From positions 1 through 41,976 of the forward strand of contig CAJXCK010000009.1 of the NCBI GenBank assembly GCA_913051785.1: a stretch of DNA of 41,976 nt. The letters run 5' to 3'. Origin of the DNA: an uncultured Gammaproteobacteria bacterium. GTDB lineage: Bacteria; Pseudomonadota; Gammaproteobacteria; Pseudomonadales; Azotimanducaceae. Shown in pieces: positions 25,874 to 33,441 of this stretch (the first letter of the stretch is position 1; each line of letters begins with the position of its first letter). The notes beneath the pieces are model-generated. The model saw nothing but the letters and a program-made list of their open reading frames with translations, had not been told where the DNA came from and ran no database searches. Made by a program: the position numbers and the translations under genes.

Positions 25874-26731
25874 TCAGTCTGACCCGTAGGCGCCTTTTCG
25901 TATCGGTAGATCGGTAAATTCTCCGTCTCTTTTTTCCGCTCTTGAAACCATTGCTTCCTGCATTTCTTCGCCTTGCATCATCGAGGCATTCCAGATAGCG
26001 ATATAATCCAAGGTATCAGCTGTAGAGTGATCCTTGGAGTAGTTGATCAATCGTTTGCATCCATAAACAGCCAACGGAGTTTTTGAGGCTATTTCCTTTG
26101 CGATGCCCAAGACTTGATCGATCATGGTTTCTTGATCAGGATAAATGTTATTAACAAGCCCGAATTCTTTGGCTTCACTTGCCGGCATTCTTCTACCCGT
26201 ATATGCGAGCTCTCGTACAATACCCTCTGACATTTGTTGAACTAGCCTTGGAAAGGTTCCTACATCCGCGGTCATTCCAATGTTTGTTTCGAATATCGTG
26301 AAAAACGCGTCCTCTGTCGCGTACCTCATATCGCAGGCGGTAACCATATCTACTCCTCCTCCGACGCAGCCCCCTTGAATCGCTGCGAGGATAGGGAGTC
26401 GACAATTTTCAAGTGCATTGAAGGTTGCTTGGGTTTTCCGAGCTGTGTCGTAAAAGGCAGCTCCGTGTCTAATTCTGTTGGTTCTTGCTTCATCTGGCGT
26501 TTTGGAGGAGTTCGGTGCGAAGGCCGCTAGATCCATTCCAGCTGAGAAGACTGGACCAGTTGATGAAATCACAATGGCTCTTGCTTTAGCATTATCATCG
26601 ATGTCGGCTATGGCGGCTGGTAGCTGTTCCCAAAAGGCGGGAATCATGCTGTTTCGCTTTTCTGGCCTATTTAGAACGATGTGGGCTACATTTTCTTCAA
26701 TATTGATGTCGAAGCAGTCATATCTGGTCAT
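25874..26731 (-). CDS. Crotonase, delta(3,5)-delta(2,4)-dienoyl-CoA isomerase-like
   Basis: This 285-residue crotonase-fold protein looks closer to eukaryotic ECH1 than to hydratases. The segments AAIQGGCVGGGVDMVTACDMRYATEDAFF, FETNIGMTADVGTFPRL and ELAYTGRRMPASEAKEFGLVN match the dienoyl-CoA isomerase pattern, including the acidic pair in the FETNIGMTAD stretch that moves protons along the conjugated chain. It should therefore isomerise 3,5-dienoyl-CoA to 2,4-dienoyl-CoA, needed for chains with odd-position double bonds. It is the first gene of the minus-strand operon with the VOC protein and nitroreductase, and diverges from the PaaG-like crotonase gene. Substrate range beyond fatty acids cannot be excluded. 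Confidence 0.88.
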   Translation of the reverse strand: MTRYDCFDINIEENVAHIVLNRPEKRNSMIPAFWEQLPAAIADIDDNAKARAIVISSTGPVFSAGMDLAAFAPNSSKTPDEARTNRIRHGAAFYDTARKTQATFNALENCRLPILAAIQGGCVGGGVDMVTACDMRYATEDAFFTIFETNIGMTADVGTFPRLVQQMSEGIVRELAYTGRRMPASEAKEFGLVNNIYPDQETMIDQVLGIAKEIASKTPLAVYGCKRLINYSKDHSTADTLDYIAIWNASMMQGEEMQEAMVSRAEKRDGEFTDLPIRKGAYGSD

Positions 26732-26928
26732 TCGCGTTTTCTCTCATTCCGTTTGGCTAGAAGTATATCGAGGTAGTTCTTCGGGAGAAAGGCGCACAAA
26801 GGCGGGGATCTGCATGCTTTGAGTCGCTAACAAGACGGTTTACCCTAGAGATTCAACAATCCGCCATTTTTCGATATGGTTGTCTTGGGGAAGAATCTAC
26901 CGAAGAATATTTTGATATAGGGGGAATA

Positions 26929-27756
26929 ATGGGAAACCAAATCGATACTGGAACAGAGGACTTATTGGCTGAGCTAGAGGCCGGGGTCTTGACTTTAACA
27001 CTCAATCGACCCGAAGCGCGAAATGCGATGTCGGGTAATATGACCGCCGCCTTGGCAAGCCAATTAGCGAGCGCAGAGTTGAATTCAGAGGTCAAAGCAA
27101 TTGTGTTGACTGGCGCAGGAAAAGGTTTTTGCGCTGGCGGCGATGTTAAAGGTATGGCCGCTAGTGGTGACGGTACGGTAGGTGATAATACGATTGACGG
27201 AGCTATTCATCGGCAACGAGTGAATCAACGCGCTACGGCGGGCAAACTTTATAATATGCCCAAGCCAACAATAGCCGCTCTTCCTGGAGCGGCCGCGGGT
27301 GCTGGACTGTCTCTAGCGCTCGCGTGTGACCTCAGAATAATGTCGTCGAATGCAATCATGACAACAGCTTTCGCAAGAGTCGGCTTTTCTGGTGATTACG
27401 GGGGTACATTTTTCATGAGTCAGTTGATTGGCTCCGCAAAGGCGAGGCAGCTCTATTACCTTTCTGAGAGAGTCAGTGCAGAGCAGGCTTTAAGCTTAGG
27501 TTTGACCAACTGGGTTTGTGAACCCGACGAGTTGCAAAGCAAAACAATGGACATTGCTCAGCAACTTGCCAGTGGCCCAACGGTAGCATTTAGATATATG
27601 AAGGAAAATTTTGCGAGAGCTATTTCATCAGGGGACGTAGACGATTGTCTTGATCTCGAGGCAACCCATCACGTTCATTGTGGTCAAACAGAAGACCATC
27701 GCAACGCTACAAAAGCTTTTGTTGAGAAGAAAGAGCCAGTTTTTCAAGGGCGATAG
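26929..27756 (+). CDS. Crotonase family protein, PaaG-like enoyl-CoA isomerase/hydratase
   Basis: This 275-residue crotonase shows the NRPEARNAM turn, the CoA pocket GAGKGFCAGGDVKGMA, the second oxyanion segment LPGAAAGAGLSLALACDLRI and the active-site loop FARVGFSGDYGGTFFMSQLIG. The Asp in GDYGG, where classical hydratases have Glu, is also found in PaaG-type isomerases of ring-opened or epoxidised aryl-CoAs; hence the tentative call. A long ribosome region GGGGG at 26920-26924 precedes the ATG. Its 3' end overlaps the converging modA gene by 50 bases. The intergenic region before it (26732-26928, 197 bases, the longest gap in the window) must carry divergent promoters but shows no clear motif. 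Confidence 0.9.
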   Translation: MGNQIDTGTEDLLAELEAGVLTLTLNRPEARNAMSGNMTAALASQLASAELNSEVKAIVLTGAGKGFCAGGDVKGMAASGDGTVGDNTIDGAIHRQRVNQRATAGKLYNMPKPTIAALPGAAAGAGLSLALACDLRIMSSNAIMTTAFARVGFSGDYGGTFFMSQLIGSAKARQLYYLSERVSAEQALSLGLTNWVCEPDELQSKTMDIAQQLASGPTVAFRYMKENFARAISSGDVDDCLDLEATHHVHCGQTEDHRNATKAFVEKKEPVFQGR

Positions 27757-28522
27757 AATTTTCTGGTGTTTTATACCCAGCGTCGCGAATGCGACGCTGG
27801 GCAGACTCGCTTCTTAGGAATTGGAAAAACAGCCTTGCGCCGGGATTTTCCTCGCCTTTGCTCAACAGTATGACTTTCTGATTGATTGGCGGGTGCAAGG
27901 TACTATCGACCTCCCAATAACTGCCATTTTTTAGGCCATTTTTGATTTGAGACATTGCGATAAAGGCCGCATCAACGTTGCCGCTCGACGCGAGTGCATA
28001 CGTCTGACCGATATTTTCTGCTCTTATAATTTTGGTGTCTTTGTTTGGTAGATTTAGGGCACTCACTGTTTTGATTGCCGCGAGACCATAGGGTGCGACT
28101 TTCTCGTTCGCCATTCCAATTCTCTTAGATTTGGCCAAACCTGACTTAGCCTGTTCTATATTCAGCTTTGTAAGAACAGGTTTGGTAGTGGGAAACCAAA
28201 GGGCTAGGCGTCCTATTGCGTAAACGAACGATGATTTTTCCTTGCCGAATCCAAGCCGAATTAGCTGGTCTACGCGTTCCTCATCAGCCGACAAGAATAT
28301 GTCGATCTGCATACCGCGAGATATCTGCGCAAACAAAACACCTGAGGAGGCTGAGCGAATTTCAACATCTAGTTTTGTCTTTGACTCAAAATCCTGTTCA
28401 AGAACTCTGATGGTCGGGAGAAAATTCGTGGCGGTTGCCACAGTAACTACTTCGGATCTTAACGAGTTCCAAATAACGATGCCGATTAATGCAATGGTGA
28501 AATTTACCGCAAGTTTTTTCAT
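27707..28522 (-). CDS. modA: Molybdate ABC transporter substrate-binding protein ModA
   Basis: This protein of about 271 residues starts with a signal peptide (MKKLAVNFTIALIGIVIWNSLRSEV) and is a periplasmic type II binding protein of the ModA family. Recognisable segments are VATATNFLPTIRVLEQDFESKT, ASSGVLFAQISRGMQIDIFLSADEERVDQL, ANEKVAPYGLAAIKTV and SGNVDAAFIAMSQI, which line the oxyanion pocket. I start it at the ATG at 28522; 14 codons upstream another ATG would disrupt the signal peptide. It is separated by about 19 kb from modBC. Its 3' end overlaps the convergent crotonase gene by 50 bases and contains a perfect 11-bp hairpin. The divergent promoter region holds a palindrome. Confidence 0.92.
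   Translation of the reverse strand: MKKLAVNFTIALIGIVIWNSLRSEVVTVATATNFLPTIRVLEQDFESKTKLDVEIRSASSGVLFAQISRGMQIDIFLSADEERVDQLIRLGFGKEKSSFVYAIGRLALWFPTTKPVLTKLNIEQAKSGLAKSKRIGMANEKVAPYGLAAIKTVSALNLPNKDTKIIRAENIGQTYALASSGNVDAAFIAMSQIKNGLKNGSYWEVDSTLHPPINQKVILLSKGEENPGARLFFQFLRSESAQRRIRDAGYKTPENSIALEKLALSSQQKLL
27776..27801. terminator. Perfect 11-bp GC-rich stem-loop inside the modA 3' end, just past the crotonase stop
   Basis: CCCAGCGTCGC (27776-27786) pairs perfectly with GCGACGCTGGG (27791-27801) around the loop GAAT. It begins 19 bases after the stop codon of the plus-strand crotonase gene and lies inside the minus-strand modA coding sequence (encoding about SAQRRIRDAG). No T-run follows on the plus strand, so a classical intrinsic terminator is not shown; it may still define the crotonase mRNA 3' end. 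Confidence 0.5.
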
Positions 28523-28563
28523 ATTCTTTGTTTTGTGAACTACGTTATGATCCGCGTACATCA

Positions 28564-28582
28564 TATCTTAGCCGTTAAGATA
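28564..28582. promoter_or_regulatory. Palindrome TATCTTA-N5-TAAGATA between modA and the MHS transporter gene
   Basis: A perfect 7-bp inverted repeat with a five-base spacer (TATCTTAgccgtTAAGATA) sits in the divergent region, about 41 bases before the modA start and 30 bases before the transporter start. Its size and placement fit a dimeric repressor operator controlling both genes. It does not match what I recall of the E. coli ModE box closely enough to name ModE. No copy is seen before modB. Confidence 0.45.
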
Positions 28583-28611
28583 CCGATTAGTTTAAGAGAA
28601 GGATTCACATC

Positions 28612-29928
28612 GTGAGTAATGAAACATCTATGCGTAAGGTTGCCGCGACTGCGCTCGGCGGTACAAGTATTGAGTGGTATGATTTTTTCTTGTACGGCAC
28701 TGCTGCTGCTCTTGTTTTTCCTGTTCTATTTTTTCCCGAAGATATGCCTCGATATATGGGGCTCATATATTCGTTCAGCACTTTCGCGGTTGGGTTTTTA
28801 GCACGACCGATAGGTGGCGTTTTGTTTGGTCATTTCGGAGATCGTATGGGTCGAAAGGCTGCGTTGGTAACGGCGTTAACTCTGATGGGGCTTGCGACAA
28901 CTATAATCGGGTTGCTGCCAACCTACTCGAGTGCCGGTGTTTTAGCTCCTCTTGCTTTGATTTTGATGCGTTTTTTGCAAGGTTTGGCGATCGGCGGCCA
29001 ATGGGGTGGGGCTATGCTCCTGGTAACCGAAAATGCGCCGGCCAACAAAAGAGGTTTTTATGGTGGTTTCGCACAAGCTGGTGCTCCAATGGGGGTGGTG
29101 CTTGCAAATTTGGCTTTTTTGGGCGTCACAGCGAGCGTATCGGAGGAAGCATTTATGTCGTGGGGCTGGAGAGTACCCTTCATCGCAAGTTTAGTGCTCG
29201 TTGGTCTGGCGCTTTACGTACAGCTAAAACTCGAGGATACGCCCGCGTTTAAAGAACTCAAGGCGGCCTCAGATGCCAAAAGTGCGGAGCAGGGTGCTAG
29301 AAAAAGATCACCTATTTTGAAAGCTTTGGCGACCTATCCGAAGCAAATCGTGCTGGCCGCAGGAGCGTTTTTGTCGGTTCAAGTCTCGTTTTATATTTTC
29401 ATCGTTTTTATCATGTCCTACGGTACCGATCCGAGTGGTTTAGCGCTGACTCGCTCCGATATGTTGATGGCTGTATTAATTTCGTCATTTGCCCAGGTCC
29501 CGGCGATTTTTCTCGCAGCGTCCTGGTCGGATCGTCATGGTCGCAGAGGAATATATAAGACTGGAGCTTTAGCAATGGCGGCTTGGGGTTTTTGCGTTTT
29601 TCCATTAATGGATACAGGTTCTTTAATCCTGATTACGTTGGCGTTGAGCATCGGGCAGATATTTATCGGGATGATGTATGGTCCGCAGGCGGCTTTGTTA
29701 ACCGAGCTATTTAGTACCGAAGTCAGGTACTCTGGCGCCTCGTTGGGTTATCAGTTAGGAGCTATCGTCGGTGGCGGTATGGCTCCCATCGCTGCGACCG
29801 CGCTAATCGCGGCATTCGGCAGTACCGTTTGGGTTTCAGCATACATAGCTTTCGCGAGTTTACTTACTTGGCTATCCTTGCATTTATTGAAGGAGAATCA
29901 TCAGGTTGACTTAGAGAAAGTCTCCTAA
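28612..29928 (+). CDS. MFS transporter, metabolite:H+ symporter (MHS) type
   Basis: This 438-residue protein has twelve membrane helices. The start RKVAATALGGTSIEWYDFFLYGTAAALVFPVLFFPED and the loop GHFGDRMGRKAALV are the hallmarks of the MHS family (ProP, ShiA, KgtP relatives), proton symporters for small carboxylic acids or betaines. The later segment FLQGLAIGGQWGGAMLLVTENAP is also typical. It starts with GTG at 28612 behind AGAAGGA, and diverges from modA with a palindrome between them. Its last 18 bases overlap the converging amidase gene. The carried compound is unknown. Confidence 0.92.
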   Translation: MSNETSMRKVAATALGGTSIEWYDFFLYGTAAALVFPVLFFPEDMPRYMGLIYSFSTFAVGFLARPIGGVLFGHFGDRMGRKAALVTALTLMGLATTIIGLLPTYSSAGVLAPLALILMRFLQGLAIGGQWGGAMLLVTENAPANKRGFYGGFAQAGAPMGVVLANLAFLGVTASVSEEAFMSWGWRVPFIASLVLVGLALYVQLKLEDTPAFKELKAASDAKSAEQGARKRSPILKALATYPKQIVLAAGAFLSVQVSFYIFIVFIMSYGTDPSGLALTRSDMLMAVLISSFAQVPAIFLAASWSDRHGRRGIYKTGALAMAAWGFCVFPLMDTGSLILITLALSIGQIFIGMMYGPQAALLTELFSTEVRYSGASLGYQLGAIVGGGMAPIAATALIAAFGSTVWVSAYIAFASLLTWLSLHLLKENHQVDLEKVS

Positions 29929-31347
29929 CGCCGAGTGGTGATTGGTAAAGAGCCCCTCTTGTTCGAGCATGTAACCCATCTGAAATAACAGTTCTTCTTT
30001 TCCAAACGGCGCAATTAGTTGAGATCCGACAGGCATTTGCTCTGCATTCAATCCGAGAGGAAGGCTCGCGGCCGGATGACCAGTATCATTAGTCAACGCG
30101 GTGAACCCGATCATCTGATAAAGGAGCTCTAAATAAGTTTCAGTGTCTTTGCTCATGGTATTAAGTTGGCCAAGTAATGGTGTTTGGCAGGCCATAGTGG
30201 GAGATAAAATTAAGTCATATGACTCAAACAGTTGGTCCAAGATTCTGCCGTTCTGATGAACCTGATGCAGCGCGTTGGCATAGTCAGGCCCTGTAACTTG
30301 TTTGGATGATTGATAGTTATTCCAAGTCACAGTTTCCACGTCGTTTTGCGAAATCTGCTTGCCACTCTGAATTTCGATTCGGTTAAGCATCGCACCAATA
30401 TGACTTATAGCCAGCGTGCCATGTGAATCTCTGCAGAGTTGGGGGTTGAAAGGATTCTTGATTTCCTCGACCGCATGTCCTCTTGACGAAAGATTATCTG
30501 CGGTGTTACCTAGGATAGAAAGAACTTCCGGGTCCACCTCAGCTCCATTAAAGGCTTTGGTGCAGTAAGCGATTTTTTGTCGAATTGGCTTTCGCGCCAT
30601 CACTCTCACGAAATTGTCTGAAGGAGCAGGACACCGGTATGGGCTCCCCGGCTCTGCGCCGTGAGTACAATCTAGTATCAAAGCGCTGTCTCTGACACTC
30701 CTCGTAATGACGTGAGTTGTTGAAAGCCCTCCCCAGCCTTCTAAAGATGATGGCCCCAGCGGGTTTCTTCCTCGGGTCGGTTTTAAACCGAACAGTCCGC
30801 AGCAACTTGCAGGAATCCTTATAGAACCTCCCCCATCTGACGCGTGTGCCACTGGTGAAATCCCCGACGCAACTGCCGCCGCAGCGCCGCCGCTTGAACC
30901 GCCAGCAGAGTATTTTATGTTTAGAGGATTTTTGGTTGGGCCATGTAAAACCGGTTCTGTCGTAGTAGCTAGACCGAATTCAGGAGTGTTCGATTTGCCA
31001 AACATAACGAGGCCAGCTCTCTTATAGCGTTGGACAAGAGTTGAATCGTGATCAGCGATCTGGTCAGCGAATAGATTCGACCCGGCGCTTGTAACTGTGC
31101 CCTTAAGAAATTGACCGAGATCTTTCAGTGACATGGGCACACCCTTTAGCGGCCCATCTGTTAATCCCGTCGAAATTTGATCGGAGGCCTCTCTCCATAA
31201 CGGTGTGACGATTGCGTTAAGACTACGGTTAATTTGATCGCATCTTTTTTGGGCCAAGCTCAGTAGTTGATCCGCTGAGGTTTCTCCACAATCTATGAGT
31301 CGGGCGAGAGACGTAGCGTCATGCCGAACATATTCCTCCAGTTTCAT
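29911..31347 (-). CDS. Amidase (amidase-signature family)
   Basis: This 478-residue enzyme has the full amidase-signature catalytic set: K75 in MSLKDL, the cis-serine at S151/S152 in YSAGGSSGGAAAAVASG, and the nucleophile S175 in SDGGGSIRIPASCCGLFGLKPTRG. It hydrolyses a carboxamide to the acid and ammonia; GatA is excluded by the lone context and lack of gatC/gatB. It has no signal peptide, so the substrate must be imported. It lies 19 bases behind the beta-lactamase-like lipoprotein gene, forming a minus-strand pair, and converges with the MHS transporter gene (18-base overlap). The natural amide is unknown. Confidence 0.92.
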   Translation of the reverse strand: MKLEEYVRHDATSLARLIDCGETSADQLLSLAQKRCDQINRSLNAIVTPLWREASDQISTGLTDGPLKGVPMSLKDLGQFLKGTVTSAGSNLFADQIADHDSTLVQRYKRAGLVMFGKSNTPEFGLATTTEPVLHGPTKNPLNIKYSAGGSSGGAAAAVASGISPVAHASDGGGSIRIPASCCGLFGLKPTRGRNPLGPSSLEGWGGLSTTHVITRSVRDSALILDCTHGAEPGSPYRCPAPSDNFVRVMARKPIRQKIAYCTKAFNGAEVDPEVLSILGNTADNLSSRGHAVEEIKNPFNPQLCRDSHGTLAISHIGAMLNRIEIQSGKQISQNDVETVTWNNYQSSKQVTGPDYANALHQVHQNGRILDQLFESYDLILSPTMACQTPLLGQLNTMSKDTETYLELLYQMIGFTALTNDTGHPAASLPLGLNAEQMPVGSQLIAPFGKEELLFQMGYMLEQEGLFTNHHSALGDFL

Positions 31348-31366
31348 ATTTTCAGCCTCGATTTTG

Positions 31367-32560
31367 TTAACTGTCTAATGTTCTGAATAAAGAGAGGAGG
31401 GCGCGCTCGTCAAAAGTTGCTACCTCTTCACCTAGAGAATCCGGACAGCTATTTCGTCCTCTGCAGGTGCTCGGATAATTTTGGAGTGAAAGGACGTATC
31501 CCTGATTTTCAAAGTGTTCGTACTGAGTTAACACAACTACCACGACATCTGCGCCAGGCCAGATATAAATTTTCTGACCGTTGTATCCTAATGCGGCGTA
31601 AATGCCACTTGGGATCGAGTTGCTAGAATTGCTATTTGTGAAGAAGCTTTCGTTTAGCAGCCACCACTGATAGCCATAAAAACTAGTATGTGGCTCTTTG
31701 CTCGCCAGAACAAAGTCTTCCGGCACTAATTGCTCGTCATTCCATTTCCCTCCGCGGGAAAATAAAAGCCCGAACTTCAAGAAGTCGTGTGGTAGAAGGT
31801 CGATGCAGCAATAAGTCAGCGGATGTTGCCCGGTTGGGTCTAACCAGAGCCCTCGTTTTTGAATATTCATTGGGTCTAGTAGCTGCTCTACGAGATAAGA
31901 GTGTGCATCAGTGCCTGTTGCGCGACGGATGAGCGGCTCCATTAGCTGTGAGTTTTCATTGGAGTACGACCAAACTGCGTCAGGATTCCTTGCTAAGGGG
32001 CTATCGATTGCGTATTGAGATTGATCCAGTTGAGAAAATATATCATCGTTGAGCGAGTAACCAGATCGCATCGACAGAATCTGACCAATCGTGATTTCAG
32101 ATTTATCTGTGCCTTGCCATTCTGTAATTATTTCGCTGGCTCTTTGAGATGTCGAATCGATCCAGCCCTGCTCAATTGCTATTCCAATTAGGGCCCCATA
32201 GAAACTCTTCGCTACCGACCAACTCGTTCCCAGATCTGTATGATCATATCCATCAGCATAGCGCTCGCCGATTACATATCCTTTTTTGCTGATCAAAACG
32301 CTTTGAGTGGCAGCATCTTGGAAAATATGATCGAGAATAGCGCTGACGTCTTCTTTGGCGACTCCAAGATCTTCGGGATCTCTTGCATCCAATGACCAGG
32401 TTGAGACTATTGTTTCAGTTGTTTGGGACGAATTGCTGGAGGAGGACGCATTAGCACTTGAAGAGGATATTACTGTGGTTGATGACTGACCCGCTCCTCC
32501 GCCGCCACAACCACATAGAAAAAACGCTACTAATAAAGTGACGTAACCGAAATTGGTCAT
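31367..32560 (-). CDS. Class C beta-lactamase-related serine hydrolase, lipoprotein
   Basis: This 397-residue protein starts with a short hydrophobic signal followed by LCGCGGGG; lipidation at Cys 16 or 18 is likely. A Ser/Thr/Asn-rich linker of about 30 residues follows (SSTTVISSSSANASSSSNSS region), then a beta-lactamase/transpeptidase-like domain: S115-x-x-K118 (WSVAKS), Y199-S-N201 (YSNEN) and a late HXG-like region not clearly visible. Relatives act as esterases, D-aminopeptidases or 6-aminohexanoate-dimer hydrolases; the last fits next to an amidase. It should sit in the envelope and may pre-cleave an oligomer before the cytoplasmic amidase acts. Both are on one transcript (19-base gap). 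Confidence 0.88.
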   Translation of the reverse strand: MTNFGYVTLLVAFFLCGCGGGGAGQSSTTVISSSSANASSSSNSSQTTETIVSTWSLDARDPEDLGVAKEDVSAILDHIFQDAATQSVLISKKGYVIGERYADGYDHTDLGTSWSVAKSFYGALIGIAIEQGWIDSTSQRASEIITEWQGTDKSEITIGQILSMRSGYSLNDDIFSQLDQSQYAIDSPLARNPDAVWSYSNENSQLMEPLIRRATGTDAHSYLVEQLLDPMNIQKRGLWLDPTGQHPLTYCCIDLLPHDFLKFGLLFSRGGKWNDEQLVPEDFVLASKEPHTSFYGYQWWLLNESFFTNSNSSNSIPSGIYAALGYNGQKIYIWPGADVVVVVLTQYEHFENQGYVLSLQNYPSTCRGRNSCPDSLGEEVATFDERALLSLFRTLDS

Positions 32561-32572
32561 CTTCTTTACCCC

Positions 32573-32599
32573 TAACCTAGTCCCTTATTTGAGGTTAGA
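32573..32599. promoter_or_regulatory. Inverted repeat CTAACCT-N13-AGGTTAG in a divergent intergenic region
   Basis: CTAACCT (32573-32579) and AGGTTAG (32593-32599) are a perfect 7-bp inverted repeat 13 bases apart, between the divergent beta-lactamase-like gene (starts 32560) and the TauD-like gene (starts 32656). The half-site spacing places arms on one face of the helix about two turns apart, as in many operators. It also lies near the likely ribosome site of the minus-strand gene. Confidence 0.35.
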
Positions 32600-32655
32600 C
32601 CTCCTTCTTTATGAAGTATACCGCGTTAGAATGAAAGCTCTTGCGGAGATGAAGC

Positions 32656-33441
32656 ATGCGAACACGATTAATGTCAGCCCCGTTGGGCCTTGTAATTGAA
32701 AACTTAGACGTAAAGGACGTTGGTAGGTCTGAGGTTACCGAGTTGAATGAACTGTTTTGTCGGCACAAAGTGCTCGTCTTTCGTGATCAAGATTTGACGC
32801 CAGGAGACCAACGGGAATTTGCGGAGCTCTGGGGGGAGCTCGTTCCGTTCCCGTATGGTGGATTGAAGGGGCAACCGAATATTGTAGAGCTGCGAAATCG
32901 TGGAAAACGCCAGGATGTTAATCAACACTGGCATACCGACATGAGCTATGAGGTGGAGCCGCCCAAGCTTACTATGCTTTATGCTATTGAGACTCCGGAG
33001 ATTGGCGGCGCGACAGCCTTTGCGAATCAAAATCTAGCGTATGCAGATCTTTCTCCTGGTTTGTGTCAGATTTTAGATGGAGTGTTTGCGCGTCATTCCG
33101 CGGAGGATTTGGCTCGACTTTTTGGCGCCGATGAAAAGGCAGCGGCACAGGCTAATCACCCGATTGTGCGTACGCATGATGAGACCGGAGAGAAAGCGCT
33201 ATATTTATGTAAGGCGTTTACTAAGAACTTTTGTGACTGGTCCAGAGAAGAAAGCAAGCCAATGTTAGACTATCTATTCGAACACTCGGTCCGTCCCGAA
33301 TATCAGGCTCGTCACGAGTGGCGTCCGGGAGACCTCCTGATGTGGGACAATCGATCATTGTTGCACTATGCAGTGCACGATCATGGCGATCAATCGAGAC
33401 TATTGCATCGTCTTCAAATTAAAGGGAGTAGGCCTCTATGA
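32656..33441 (+). CDS. TauD/TfdA family Fe(II)/2-oxoglutarate dioxygenase
   Basis: This 261-residue enzyme has the TauD fold. The iron ligands are H93 and D95 in QHWHTDMSYE and the distal H237 in RSLLHYAVHD; the SRLLHRLQIKG segment supplies the arginine for 2-oxoglutarate. Members hydroxylate sulfonates, aryloxyacids, alkyl sulfates or betaines, often releasing an inorganic or small leaving group. A GGAGATGAAGC site precedes the ATG. Its stop overlaps the start of the next gene by 4 bases (ATGA), so translation of the two is coupled. The substrate is unknown. Confidence 0.92.
   Translation: MRTRLMSAPLGLVIENLDVKDVGRSEVTELNELFCRHKVLVFRDQDLTPGDQREFAELWGELVPFPYGGLKGQPNIVELRNRGKRQDVNQHWHTDMSYEVEPPKLTMLYAIETPEIGGATAFANQNLAYADLSPGLCQILDGVFARHSAEDLARLFGADEKAAAQANHPIVRTHDETGEKALYLCKAFTKNFCDWSREESKPMLDYLFEHSVRPEYQARHEWRPGDLLMWDNRSLLHYAVHDHGDQSRLLHRLQIKGSRPL

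Noticed and set aside
28523-28564. Upstream ATG for modA at 28564
   Set aside because: It would add 14 polar residues before a clear signal peptide (MKKLAVNF) and sit inside the palindrome.
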